Positions 1 to 7,565 of a stretch of DNA of 15,140 bases are shown in pieces. Source of the DNA: CAXTEJ01 sp964243295 (lineage in GTDB: Bacteria > Actinomycetota > Actinomycetes > Actinomycetales > Angustibacteraceae). The notes beneath the pieces are model-generated. The model saw only the letters and a program-made list of their open reading frames with translations, was not told the DNA's origin and ran no database searches. The DNA lies in contig CAXTEJ010000070.1 of NCBI GenBank assembly GCA_964243295.1, positions 1 to 15,140 on the forward strand, written 5' to 3'. Position numbers and translations under genes: made by a program. Position 1 is the first letter of the stretch, and each line of letters begins with the position of its first letter.

Positions 1-498
<498 letters not shown>

Positions 499-537
499 TG
501 CGGACCTCGCTTGCGGCCGGGGGGTGGGTCGCTGCTG

Positions 538-543
538 ATCCTA
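538..543 (-). promoter_or_regulatory. Candidate -10 element for pdxS
   Basis: The minus strand reads TAGGAT, fitting the actinobacterial TAnnnT -10 consensus. A start near 531 would leave a leader of about 33 nt that includes the GAGG ribosome binding site. No convincing -35 box is seen. Confidence 0.4.
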
Positions 544-578
544 CGTCGCGGCACCGACACCCAGCACCGCCGCAACGC

Positions 579-1157
579 TCAGCGCACGAGCGAGCGCGGT
601 GGGTCGTCGTCCATCTCGAAGGTCTGCGGCGGGGCCGCCCGCCCGGCCAACCGGGCCCAGCGCACGACGCGCTTGGAGCGCACGCGCTGGACGGCGGTGA
701 CCGCGTCGTTGTGGAACAGCCGCGCCAGCTGCACTCGGTGCCCGGCCGCACGCAGCCGGCCCAGCAGCGGGTGTCCCACCGGGTCGCCGGCGAGGGCGCT
801 CACCAGGTCGGGGCCGAGGGCCACCTGCAGCGCGCGCGACAGGTCGCTCTCGGCGGTCTCGCGCACCGGGTCGCTGAGCGGGCCGCCACCCGCGCCGTCA
901 CGGTCGCCCTCCGCCTCGCCCGCCTCGAGCGCGTCGACGGCGGCCCCGGCGACGAGCAGACCCGTGGCCGGGTCGAGCAGCCCGCTGGTCGCCAGCTCGA
1001 GCGCCGCCTCGGCACGGCGCACCAGCTGGGCGTCCAGGGCGCTGCGGGCGCCCTCGACGCGGTGGTGGAGGCGGTCGAGGCGCCCCGCGGAGAACGACAG
1101 GTACCACGCGAGCAGCGCGACGGCGAGCGCCACCAGCAACCACTCGGGCACGCCCAT
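579..1157 (-). CDS. LemA-like membrane-anchored protein
   Basis: The product is 192 residues. It has one N-terminal membrane segment (about residues 5-22), then a charged helical, probably coiled-coil stretch (RLDRLHHRVEGARSALDAQL, residues 26-45). Near the C-terminus is RLFHNDAV (146-153), which matches the LemA-type signature (RxxYNxxV). From memory, M. tuberculosis Rv2609c, which lies at the same place between pimA and pdxS, has a very similar N-terminal half fused to a NUDIX domain; this protein ends where that domain would begin. A glycine/aspartate-rich linker sits near residues 80-95. The ATG at 1157 was chosen because it directly precedes the membrane segment and follows a TACTGT -10 box. 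The function is unknown; it is likely a membrane-tethered helical protein facing one side of the membrane. Confidence 0.75.
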   Translation of the reverse strand: MGVPEWLLVALAVALLAWYLSFSAGRLDRLHHRVEGARSALDAQLVRRAEAALELATSGLLDPATGLLVAGAAVDALEAGEAEGDRDGAGGGPLSDPVRETAESDLSRALQVALGPDLVSALAGDPVGHPLLGRLRAAGHRVQLARLFHNDAVTAVQRVRSKRVVRWARLAGRAAPPQTFEMDDDPPRSLVR

Positions 1158-1163
1158 GGGGGC

Positions 1164-1169
1164 ACAGTA
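1164..1169 (-). promoter_or_regulatory. Candidate leaderless -10 box of the LemA-like gene
   Basis: The minus strand reads TACTGT, then six bases, then the ATG at 1157. This spacing places the transcription start at or next to the A of the start codon, and no Shine-Dalgarno sequence is present, as expected for a leaderless transcript. Confidence 0.5.
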
Positions 1170-1246
1170 GGTCTTGCGCGGGGTGGCAGGCTGACCGCGG
1201 GACGTCGCGCCGGGCCCAGCCGGCCGGCCCGGGGCGAGGGGGTTCC

Positions 1247-2743
1247 ATGAGCGCGTCGGAGCAGGAGTCGGCCGAGTTCGCGGCGGCGTTCCGCAGCTTC
1301 CTCGAGTGGGTGCACCAGCCGGGTGCGGGGGTCGAGGGCAACCCGGTGGTGGCGCTCGTGCGCGACCACCTCGGGGCGAGCGGCCTGGCCGAGTCGGTGG
1401 TAAGCCGCGAGCTCGCACCCTTCGAGCACGTCAACCTGCAGACCGCCCTCGACGCGTGGTCGGCTCGGCCCGGCCGCACCGTGAGCGTGCGCGGGGTCTC
1501 GGTGCCGCCCAACTACGGTGGGCTGAGCCTGCAGCAGCTGGTCGCGGGCGAGCACCTGCCGCCCGTGCGCCTGTCGCCCCCCGAGCTCGTCGACCTGCCG
1601 AGCGGCCCGCGGGGGAAGACCCTCGCCTGCGTGCAGACCGCCGTGCTCCTGGTGGACGACGACGCCGGCCGCTACGTCGTCATGGTGCGCGGCCCCGACC
1701 CGCACACGAGCCCGAGCATCGCCGTGGAGGTGGCCGGGCTGCCCGTCCGTGCGGCGCAAGGGCTCCACGCGGACCTGGCCCGGCTGCGGTCGGAGCTCAA
1801 CGTCTACCGCGGCCACGTGATCGAGCTGTCGGCCGGGCAGCAGGGCGACCTCACGGTGAGCTTCGCCGACCTGCCCCGCACCGAGCGCGAGCACGTGGTC
1901 CTGCCGGAGGCGGTGCTGCGGCGCATCGAGCGCCACACCGTGGGCGTCGCCACCCACGGCGAGCAGCTGCTGGCCGCCGGCCAGCACCTCAAGCGGGGCG
2001 TGCTGCTGTTCGGGCCGCCCGGCACCGGCAAGACCCACACCACCCGCTACGTCGTCGGCCGGCTGCAGGACTGCACGCCTGCGCGCACCGTCGTGCTGCT
2101 CAGCGGGCGCGCCCTGCACCTGATCGGCACGCTGACCGACCTGGCCCGCGAGCTCGCGCCGACGGCGCTGGTGCTCGAGGACGTCGACCTGGTCGCCGAG
2201 GACCGGGGCTACCACCCCGGCGGCAGCCCCGTGCTGTTCGAGCTGCTCGACGCGATGGACGGGGCCGCCGCGGACGCCGACCTGCTGTTCCTGCTCACGA
2301 CCAACCGGGCCGACCTGCTCGAGCCGGCGCTGGCGGCCCGGCCAGGTCGCGTCGACGTCGCGGTCGAGATCGGGCTGCCGGACGACGACGGCCGTCGGCG
2401 CCTGCTGGCGCTCTACGGCCGTGGTGTGCCGCTCGCGCTCGAGCCGGCGGACGTCGACCGCGTGGTCGAGCGCACCGCGGGCACGACGGCGTCGTTCCTC
2501 AAGGAGCTGCTGCGCCGCGCGGTGCTCGAGTCGCTCACCGAGGCCTCGCCGCTGCGCGCGGTGACGGCGGCCCACGTCGACGCGGCCCTGGACGACCTGC
2601 TCGACAGCAGCCAGACCATCACGCGGGCGCTGCTGGGCGCCGGCCCGACTGCCCCGGCGGAGCCGGGACGGCTGGGGCAGCCGGCGGAGCCGGGACTCAG
2701 CAGCGGCTGGGTCGCGTACTCGGGGTCGTACGAGGCGCCCTGA
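1247..2743 (+). CDS. AAA+ ATPase with BCS1-like Walker B
   Basis: The 498-residue protein has an N-terminal region of about 230 residues that I do not recognise, one classical AAA module, and a short repetitive tail. Walker A is GPPGTGKT (256-263). The Walker B region reads LVLEDVD (308-314), so the usual DE pair is replaced by ED (Glu311-Asp312), as in BCS1-type AAA proteins. Sensor 1 is TTNR (Asn353) and the arginine-finger region is ARPGRVD (364-370). The C-terminal helical lid follows to about residue 465, and the tail repeats PAEPG. It is probably a hexameric remodelling ATPase; the substrate is unknown. The ATG at 1247 follows a GAGGGGG ribosome binding site. The gene is convergent with pimA (16 bp between stops) and divergent from the LemA-like gene, so it sits as a single reversed gene inside an otherwise conserved minus-strand block. 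Confidence 0.85.
   Translation: MSASEQESAEFAAAFRSFLEWVHQPGAGVEGNPVVALVRDHLGASGLAESVVSRELAPFEHVNLQTALDAWSARPGRTVSVRGVSVPPNYGGLSLQQLVAGEHLPPVRLSPPELVDLPSGPRGKTLACVQTAVLLVDDDAGRYVVMVRGPDPHTSPSIAVEVAGLPVRAAQGLHADLARLRSELNVYRGHVIELSAGQQGDLTVSFADLPRTEREHVVLPEAVLRRIERHTVGVATHGEQLLAAGQHLKRGVLLFGPPGTGKTHTTRYVVGRLQDCTPARTVVLLSGRALHLIGTLTDLARELAPTALVLEDVDLVAEDRGYHPGGSPVLFELLDAMDGAAADADLLFLLTTNRADLLEPALAARPGRVDVAVEIGLPDDDGRRRLLALYGRGVPLALEPADVDRVVERTAGTTASFLKELLRRAVLESLTEASPLRAVTAAHVDAALDDLLDSSQTITRALLGAGPTAPAEPGRLGQPAEPGLSSGWVAYSGSYEAP
2654..2696 (+). repeat. 27-bp period direct repeat in the 3' end of the AAA gene
   Basis: The 16-mer CCGGCGGAGCCGGGAC occurs at 2654-2669 and again at 2681-2696, 27 bp apart. 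It is in frame and encodes PAEPG twice with a 9-residue period in the C-terminal tail. It looks like a small in-frame tandem duplication in a disordered tail. Confidence 0.85.
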
Positions 2744-2759
2744 CCGGCCCGGCGGCCGC

Positions 2760-3932
2760 TCACGAGCCCGGACGACGCCAGCGGGCGAACCGTCCCGCCT
2801 GCGGGTCGCCGGCGACGGCCTGCGCGCCGTCGGTGACCGTCTCCAGCACCTCGAGCACCTCGGTGCCCACGACCGACCAGTCGTAGCGCCGGACCGCGGC
2901 GGACGCCGCGGCCCGCAGCCGCCCGCGCCGGCCGGGGTCGCGCAGCAGCGCCAGCAGCGCGCTCGCGAGGGCCGCACCGTCCGCGGCGGGGAACAGCGTG
3001 CCGAGCGCGCCGTCGTCGAGCACGCGACGGAAGGCGTCGAGGTCGCTGGCGAGCACCGGCGCGCCGGCGCTCATGGCCTCGACCAGCACGATGCCGAAGC
3101 TCTCGCCGCCGGTGTTGGGGGCGACGTAGACGTCGACCGAGCGCAGCAGCGAGGCCTTGTCGGCGTCGGTGACCTCGCCCAGGAACTCGCACGCGGCTCG
3201 GCAGGCGTCGTCCAGCCGGTCGCGGACCGCCGCGGCGTCGCCTCGGCCGGCGACCAGCAGGCGCGCGCCCGGCAGCTCGCGCAGCAGCGCCGGCAGCGCG
3301 TCGCAGAGCACCGGCAGCCCCTTGCGCGGCTCGTCGAGGCGGCCGACGAACGCGATCGTCGGGCGCTCCGGTGTGCCCTGCCAGCGCGGCTGGACGGGCG
3401 CGCCGGCGAACACGTCGACGTAGACGCCGTTGGGGATGACCACGGCGTCGCCGCCGACGTGGGTCGTCACGGTGCGCCGGGCGTCCTCGCTGACCGCGAT
3501 GCGCGCCGAGATCTTGTCGAGGCCCGGCCGCATGATCGGGTAGGCCGCCTGCATGATCCGCGAGCGCAGCGTTGAGGTGTGGAAGGTCGCGACGACCGGG
3601 CCGCTCGCCTGCCACAGCGCCAGCATCGACAGGCTCGGCACCGCCGGCTCGTGGACGTGCAGGACGTCGAACCCGCCCTCGTCGAGCCACCGCCGCACCC
3701 GCGCCGCCGACACCGGGCCGAAGCTGAGCCGCGCGACCGACCCGTTGTAGGGGACGGGCACCGCGCGACCGGCCGGCACGACGTACGACGGCACCGGGGT
3801 GTCGTCGTCCGCGGGGGCCAGCACGCTGACCTCGTGGCCACGGCGGAGCAGCTCCTCGGCGAGGTCGCGGATGTGGAACTGCACGCCGCCCGGCACGTCG
3901 AAGGAGTAGGGGCTGACCAGCCCGACCCTCAC
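2760..3932 (-). CDS. pimA: Phosphatidyl-myo-inositol mannosyltransferase PimA
   Basis: This GT4-family (GT-B fold) glycosyltransferase moves mannose from GDP-mannose to phosphatidylinositol at the inner face of the plasma membrane, the first step of PIM synthesis. The length (390 aa) is normal for the family. Visible features are the N-terminal GGVQ loop (Gly15-Gly16), His118 in TFHTS (the residue known to be critical in M. smegmatis PimA), GRLDEPRKG (Arg198, Lys204) for the nucleotide phosphates, and the EX7E motif GGESFGIVLVEAMSAG (Glu277, Glu285). The GTG start at 3932 overlaps the patA stop by 4 bp (GTGA), indicating translational coupling. Its neighbours pgsA and patA supply and further modify the lipid. 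Related actinobacteria without true PIMs carry the same block, so the final lipid product could differ. Confidence 0.93.
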   Translation of the reverse strand: MRVGLVSPYSFDVPGGVQFHIRDLAEELLRRGHEVSVLAPADDDTPVPSYVVPAGRAVPVPYNGSVARLSFGPVSAARVRRWLDEGGFDVLHVHEPAVPSLSMLALWQASGPVVATFHTSTLRSRIMQAAYPIMRPGLDKISARIAVSEDARRTVTTHVGGDAVVIPNGVYVDVFAGAPVQPRWQGTPERPTIAFVGRLDEPRKGLPVLCDALPALLRELPGARLLVAGRGDAAAVRDRLDDACRAACEFLGEVTDADKASLLRSVDVYVAPNTGGESFGIVLVEAMSAGAPVLASDLDAFRRVLDDGALGTLFPAADGAALASALLALLRDPGRRGRLRAAASAAVRRYDWSVVGTEVLEVLETVTDGAQAVAGDPQAGRFARWRRPGS

Positions 3933-4873
3933 GGCTGAGACTTTCCGAGGTCGGCCGTGAACACCGGCTGCAGGACGTGCCAGTCTTGCGGGTGCTCGCG
4001 CACCGCAGCCGCGAGGGCGTCGGCGCACGACTGCGTCATGGCGGCCACTTTCTCGCGGGTCTGCGCCGACCGGCTGCCCTGCGCGGGCACCTCGGGGACG
4101 GGCACCTCGTCGTACCAGGTGATGACCAGGCCGTGGCCGCGCCCGGCTGCCCCGCCGAGCGGCTCGTAGTGGATGCCGACGGGGTGCAGCGCGGCGCCGG
4201 TCTGGACGGCGAGCGCGGCCGGGCCGACCGCCATCCGCGCCGGCTCGCCGAGGAACGTGACCTCCGCCCCCCCGGCGGTCAGGTCGCGGTCGGCGAGCAG
4301 CGGCACGAAACCGCCCTCGCGCAGCGCGCCGCCGAGCCGCCGGAACGCTGCCGGGTCGTCGAGCGGCACCACGGTCATGCCGAGGCGCTCGCGGAAGGCG
4401 ACGAAGGAGTCGAACAGCTGCTCGGGGCGCAGCCGCTCGGCGACCGTCGTGACCGGTGCGAGGCGCAGCGTCGACCAGGCGCCGGCGTGGTCCCAGTTGC
4501 CGAGGTGACCGAGGAACATCACCACCCCCCGACCGGCGGCGAGCGTCTCGCGCACCGGGCTGTCGCCGACGGTGCGCACGGTCGCGGTGATGCGCGACTC
4601 GTCCCAGTCGGGCAGCCGGAACGAGTCGCACCAGTACCGCAGATAGGACCGCATGCCCTGGCGCGACAGCCGGCGCATGCCGGCCGCGTCGAGACCGGGG
4701 CGCACGCGCGCCAGGTTGGCCTCCAGCCGCCGCACCCCGGCGCCGCGCGCGGCCCACGCCACGTCGGCGGCCAGGTCGAACAGCCGGTAGGCCACCGGCT
4801 CGGGCAGCCGGCGCACCGCCGTCCAGCCGAGGCCGTAGAGGGCGAGCGCGGCCTGCTCGCCGCGAGCGGTCAC
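3929..4873 (-). CDS. patA: Phosphatidylinositol mannoside acyltransferase PatA
   Basis: The 314-residue protein belongs to the lauroyl/LpxL-like lysophospholipid acyltransferase group. PatA acylates the mannose of PIM1/PIM2 using acyl-CoA at the cytosolic membrane face. The catalytic HX4D motif is His123-LGNW-Asp128 within MFLGHLGNWDHAG, close to His126/Asp131 of M. smegmatis PatA. A hydrophobic N-terminus (about residues 8-20) and amphipathic helices suit peripheral membrane binding. The GTG start at 4873 overlaps the pgsA stop by 4 bp (GTGA), and its own stop overlaps the pimA start the same way, so the three are one translationally coupled unit. A general annotation would be lipid A biosynthesis lauroyl acyltransferase; the neighbours make PatA the better name. 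Confidence 0.93.
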   Translation of the reverse strand: MTARGEQAALALYGLGWTAVRRLPEPVAYRLFDLAADVAWAARGAGVRRLEANLARVRPGLDAAGMRRLSRQGMRSYLRYWCDSFRLPDWDESRITATVRTVGDSPVRETLAAGRGVVMFLGHLGNWDHAGAWSTLRLAPVTTVAERLRPEQLFDSFVAFRERLGMTVVPLDDPAAFRRLGGALREGGFVPLLADRDLTAGGAEVTFLGEPARMAVGPAALAVQTGAALHPVGIHYEPLGGAAGRGHGLVITWYDEVPVPEVPAQGSRSAQTREKVAAMTQSCADALAAAVREHPQDWHVLQPVFTADLGKSQP

Positions 4874-5496
4874 GCCCTCGCCGGGGGCTGGATGAGCAGG
4901 GCCTGGCGCCGCACCTCGAGCATGCGCTGGACGACGGTCACGCCGCTGGCGACGGCGAGCAGGGCGAGCACCACGGTGAGCACCACGTCGGGCAGGCCCA
5001 GGCCCACGAGGCCCGTCGTGAGCAGCACGGCGACGAGCCGGTCGGCGCGCTCGGCGATGCCGACGTTCGCCGTCATGCCCAGACCCTCGGCGCGCGCCTT
5101 CGCGTACGACACGACGCTGCCCAGCGTCAGGCACGCCAGCGCCAGCACCGCGGACAGCCGGTCGTCGCCGCCGCCGGCGAACCACAGCAGCAGCCCGCCG
5201 AACACCGCGGCGTCGCCGAGCCGGTCGAGCGTGGAGTCGAGGTAGGCGCCCCACAGGCTCGAGACGCCGGACCTGCGCGCCATGATGCCGTCGACGCTGT
5301 CGCTGAAGACGAACGCCGTGATCACCAGCGTGCCGGCGAGCAGGTGGCCGGTCGGGAAGAAGGCGAGCGCGCCGGCCGCGACGCCGAGGGTGCCGACCAG
5401 CGTGACGACGTCGGGGCTCACGCCGAGGCGCAGCAGCACCACCGCGAGCGGCGTCAGCACCCGCGTCAGGGCGGCGCGGGCGAAGCGGTTGAGCAT
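4870..5496 (-). CDS. pgsA: Phosphatidylinositol phosphate synthase (CDP-alcohol phosphatidyltransferase)
   Basis: The enzyme joins CDP-diacylglycerol and inositol 1-phosphate to give phosphatidylinositol phosphate, the precursor of PI and PIMs. It is an integral membrane protein of 208 residues with about six helices. The full CDP-alcohol phosphatidyltransferase signature D-x2-DG-x2-AR-x8-G-x3-D-x3-D is present: Asp66, Asp69, Gly70, Ala73, Arg74, Gly83, Asp87, Asp91. The ATG at 5496 gives the N-terminus MLNRFARA typical of the actinobacterial family and follows CGGAG; a longer in-frame extension upstream would run through the promoter and is rejected. The gene is first of the pgsA-patA-pimA unit. 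In M. tuberculosis the HIT gene directly precedes pgsA, whereas here four plus-strand genes separate them. Confidence 0.93.
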   Translation of the reverse strand: MLNRFARAALTRVLTPLAVVLLRLGVSPDVVTLVGTLGVAAGALAFFPTGHLLAGTLVITAFVFSDSVDGIMARRSGVSSLWGAYLDSTLDRLGDAAVFGGLLLWFAGGGDDRLSAVLALACLTLGSVVSYAKARAEGLGMTANVGIAERADRLVAVLLTTGLVGLGLPDVVLTVVLALLAVASGVTVVQRMLEVRRQALLIQPPARA

Positions 5497-5550
5497 GGGG
5501 CTCCGGTCGGCGAGGGGTCGGGACGACGCCCCGACGTGGCTGCGTCGTGG

Positions 5551-5568
5551 CTCGGTGATGCTACCGAG
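5551..5568 (-). promoter_or_regulatory. pgsA operon -10 box inside an inverted repeat
   Basis: The minus strand contains TAGCAT (5563-5558), a good TAnnnT -10 element. It lies within the perfect inverted repeat CTCGGT-GATGCT-ACCGAG (arms 5551-5556 and 5563-5568). The arms overlap the edges of the promoter, so the site could bind a dimeric regulator or be chance. A transcript from here would have a leader of about 55 nt before pgsA. Confidence 0.45.
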
Positions 5569-5635
5569 CCGGCGCGGGGTCCCCCGTCGTCCACAGCCGG
5601 CCGCGCGGCGACGACTCGCGCGGGCGGGCGCCGCG

Positions 5636-5641
5636 TAGCAT
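5636..5641 (+). promoter_or_regulatory. Candidate leaderless -10 box for the A1-B1-A2-B2 operon
   Basis: TAGCAT ends seven bases before the GTG start at 5649, the spacing expected for a leaderless transcript, and no Shine-Dalgarno sequence precedes the start. The hexamer is identical to the divergent pgsA -10 box about 75 bp away. Confidence 0.5.
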
Positions 5642-5648
5642 CGCGACG

Positions 5649-6152
5649 GTGAGCACCGCCGACCGGGGGACGGCCCAGCGCAGCACCGCCGCACCGGCTG
5701 CGGTGCTGCTGCCGCTCCCCCGCGCGGGCCGTACGTGGCGCGTCGCGGTGCTCGCCGTGCTCACGGCGGTGTTCCTCGCCGGCTCGCTCGTGGGTCAGGA
5801 CTCCTGGTGGCCGTTCTCGCCCTGGCGGATGTTCTCGACCTCCCAGGCCGCGACCGGCTCGGTCGACGCCATGGCCATCCAGGTGCGCACAGCGGACGAC
5901 GCGAGCTGGCGGCCCGCGCCGCTGACCCCGTCCGCGGTGGGGCTGAACCGCGCCGAGGTCGAGGGCCGCAGCAGCCAGATCGTGCGGGATCCGGCCCTGC
6001 TGGGCACGCTCGCCGCCAGCCACGCGCGGCTGCGCCCCGACGAGCCGGCCTGGGTCGCCGTCCGGCTGGTGCGCGAGTCGACGGTCGTCGTCGACCGCCG
6101 CCCCACCGGCGAGGTGCGCACCAGCGAGCTCGCCCGCTGGAGCGCACCGTGA
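5649..6152 (+). CDS. Small single-pass membrane protein A1 (paralogue of A2)
   Basis: The 167-residue protein is of unknown function. It has a basic N-terminal tail, one membrane segment (about residues 31-48), and a soluble domain of about 115 residues that starts right after the membrane with WWPFSPWRMFS (WPFSPWRMFS at 54-63). A second block, VGLNRAEVEG, is at 97-106. Both blocks recur in A2 with almost the same spacing, showing the two are paralogues. N-in topology with an extracytoplasmic domain is likely. It opens a four-gene operon and is followed by an HTTM-like protein, an arrangement reminiscent of SdpA next to SdpB, where SdpA is also a small single-pass protein of about 160 residues; that comparison rests on architecture, not shown homology. 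Its 3' end lies in a 50-bp tandem duplication. The GTG start is supported by the TAGCAT -10 box. Confidence 0.8.
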   Translation: MSTADRGTAQRSTAAPAAVLLPLPRAGRTWRVAVLAVLTAVFLAGSLVGQDSWWPFSPWRMFSTSQAATGSVDAMAIQVRTADDASWRPAPLTPSAVGLNRAEVEGRSSQIVRDPALLGTLAASHARLRPDEPAWVAVRLVRESTVVVDRRPTGEVRTSELARWSAP

Positions 6153-6212
6153 CCGCCGTCGCGGTGCTCACGAGCGAGCTCGCCCGCTGGAGCGCACCGT
6201 GACCGCCGTCGC
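6111..6212 (+). repeat. 50-bp tandem duplication at the A1/B1 junction
   Basis: Positions 6123-6162 and 6173-6212 are identical over 40 bp at a 50-bp offset; the ten or so bases before each copy match imperfectly. Each copy holds the codons for SELARWSAP, a GGAG ribosome binding site (6139-6142 and 6189-6192), and a GTGA start/stop overlap (6149-6152 and 6199-6202). As 50 is not a multiple of three, the second copy is read in a different frame from A1, yet both A1 and B1 stay intact. Confidence 0.93.
6149..6202 (+). CDS. 17-residue mini-ORF created by the duplication
   Basis: The first GTG (6149) of the duplicated junction opens a short frame encoding MTAVAVLTSELARWSAP, which ends at 6200-6202. 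It overlaps the A1 stop by 4 bp at its start and the B1 start by 4 bp at its end, and has GGAG six bases upstream. It combines the first residues of B1 (MTAVA) with the last residues of A1 (TSELARWSAP). It may be translated as a stepping stone that couples A1 to B1, or it may be a by-product without function. Confidence 0.35.
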   Translation: MTAVAVLTSELARWSAP

Positions 6213-7092
6213 CGCGCCCACGGGGGGCAGCCGGCTGACGCGGTGGCTGTTCACGCCCGTGCCGCTCGCGCGCGTGGCCCTGCTGCGGGTCGCGGTCTAC
6301 GCCTTCGTGGTCGTCGACGTGCTCGCCCTGCACACCTCGGGCTGGTACCACGGCTTCGCCGACCCAGCGTGGTACCAGCCGCTGGCCGCGGGCCGCCTGC
6401 TCGACCTGCCCGCGGCGACCGCGCTGCTGGTCGACCTGCTCAAGTGGGGGTCGGTCGCGGGCGCGCTCGTCGCCATGACCGGCCGGTGGCCGCGGGCGGC
6501 CGGCTGGGCCGTGGCGCTGACCTGGAGCTGGTACCAGTACGTCGCCTTCAGCTACGGCAAGGTCGACCACGACCGCGGCGACTTCGTGGTGGCCCTGCTG
6601 CTGCTGCCGACCGTCGGCCTCGCGCACCTGCGCGACGCGCGCCGCAGCGAGGCCGCCGGCTTCGCGCTGCGGGGGGTCCAGCTCGCCGCGATCGCCACGT
6701 ACTTCCTGTCCGGCGTCGCCAAGCTGCGCTTCGGCGGCCTCGAGTGGGTCAACAGCGCGACCCTGCTGCGCGCGCTGGTGCGCCGTGGGTCGCCGGTCGG
6801 CGAGCTGTTCGTCCACGTCCCGTGGTTCCTGCACGCCATGCAGTGGGTGCTCCTGGTCGCCGAGCTGCTGTCGTGGGTGATCTTCTTCCTGCCCGAGCGC
6901 TGGCGCCGGCTGATGGTGCTCGCCTGGTACCTGTTCCACGCCGGCACCTACGCCACCATCACCATCGCGTTCTGGCCGCACCTGGTGATGCTGCTCGCCT
7001 TCCTGCCGCTCGAGCGGTATCGCGACCGGCTGGCCGAGTGGTGGGCCGCCCGATGGGCCGCCCGCCGACGTCCGGCCAGCGTGCAGGCGTGA
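6199..7092 (+). CDS. HTTM-like multi-pass membrane protein B1
   Basis: The 297-residue integral membrane protein has about seven or eight helices and resembles the HTTM family, the membrane part of vitamin K-dependent gamma-carboxylase, which also includes SdpB. Motifs shared with B2 are RVAVYAFVVVDVL in the first helix, YGKVDHD (119-125) before the fourth helix, and YFLSGVAKLRFGG (168-180), followed by W.N, an RRG, HAMQWVLLVAE, and a C-terminal FLPLER. The charged Lys and Asp-His-Asp residues inside membrane regions suggest an active or binding site. The soluble carboxylase domain is absent. The GTG at 6199 has GGAG six bases upstream and overlaps the mini-ORF stop; without the duplication it would overlap the A1 stop directly. 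Substrate and role are unknown. Confidence 0.8.
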   Translation: MTAVAAPTGGSRLTRWLFTPVPLARVALLRVAVYAFVVVDVLALHTSGWYHGFADPAWYQPLAAGRLLDLPAATALLVDLLKWGSVAGALVAMTGRWPRAAGWAVALTWSWYQYVAFSYGKVDHDRGDFVVALLLLPTVGLAHLRDARRSEAAGFALRGVQLAAIATYFLSGVAKLRFGGLEWVNSATLLRALVRRGSPVGELFVHVPWFLHAMQWVLLVAELLSWVIFFLPERWRRLMVLAWYLFHAGTYATITIAFWPHLVMLLAFLPLERYRDRLAEWWAARWAARRRPASVQA

Positions 7093-7565
7093 GCGCGACC
7101 GGCGGCACCCTGCGGCTGCGCCCGGCCCAGCTCGCGTGGCGCGTCGGTGCGACGGCGCTGGTGGTCGGGCTCGCCGTGAACGGCAGCGTGCGCGGCAACG
7201 ACGTGCAGTGGCCGTTCGCGCCGATGTCGCAGTTCGCGTTCGGGGTGGACCTCGACGCTGACATCCGCTCGACCTACATCGAGGCCGAGACCACCGCGGG
7301 CACCGTCGTGCGGGTGCCGCTGACGGTCGGGGGCGTCGGCCTCGGCCGGGCGGAGGTCGAGGGCCAGCTGCCGCGGTTCGTCGCCGACCCCTCGATGCTG
7401 CAGGCCATCGCCGTGGCCGCCGCGAGGCGCCACCCCGACCAGCCGCGCTACACCCGGCTGTGGCTGCGGCAGGAGGTCAGCGACCTGGACGACGGGACGG
7501 TCGTGTCGACGAGCACGGTGCAGCTGGCGACGTGGACGGTGCGCGACCCGCAGGGCCTGTCGTGA
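7089..7565 (+). CDS. Small single-pass membrane protein A2 (paralogue of A1)
   Basis: The 158-residue protein has one N-terminal membrane segment (about residues 16-33) and a soluble domain. WPFAPMSQFA (41-50) and VGLGRAEVEG (83-92) match the two blocks of A1, and later stretches (DP.ML / DPALL; a Val/Thr-rich C-terminal strand region) also align. The GTG start at 7089 overlaps the B1 stop (GTGA) and its stop overlaps the B2 start the same way, so translation is coupled throughout. The upstream extension of this frame lies inside B1 and was rejected. No catalytic motif is recognised. It presumably acts with B2 at the outer face of the membrane. Confidence 0.8.
   Translation: MSATGGTLRLRPAQLAWRVGATALVVGLAVNGSVRGNDVQWPFAPMSQFAFGVDLDADIRSTYIEAETTAGTVVRVPLTVGGVGLGRAEVEGQLPRFVADPSMLQAIAVAAARRHPDQPRYTRLWLRQEVSDLDDGTVVSTSTVQLATWTVRDPQGLS

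Noticed and set aside
800..2977. 725-codon minus-strand open frame opposite the AAA gene
   Set aside because: Arg/Gly/His-rich shadow typical of the antisense of high-GC genes. The plus strand encodes a clear AAA protein there.
3977..5245. 422-codon plus-strand open frame opposite patA/pgsA
   Set aside because: Low-complexity translation with no domain; it is antisense to two well-identified genes.
5735..6202. 155-codon plus-strand frame ending in SELARWSAP
   Set aside because: It is the wrong frame of A1; only its end looks real because the 50-bp duplication shifts the repeat into this frame.
6243..7565. A2 read as a 440-residue protein starting inside B1
   Set aside because: The first 280 residues are an Arg/Pro/Ala-rich out-of-frame reading of B1. 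The GTG at 7089 gives a normal membrane anchor and a 4-bp overlap with B1.
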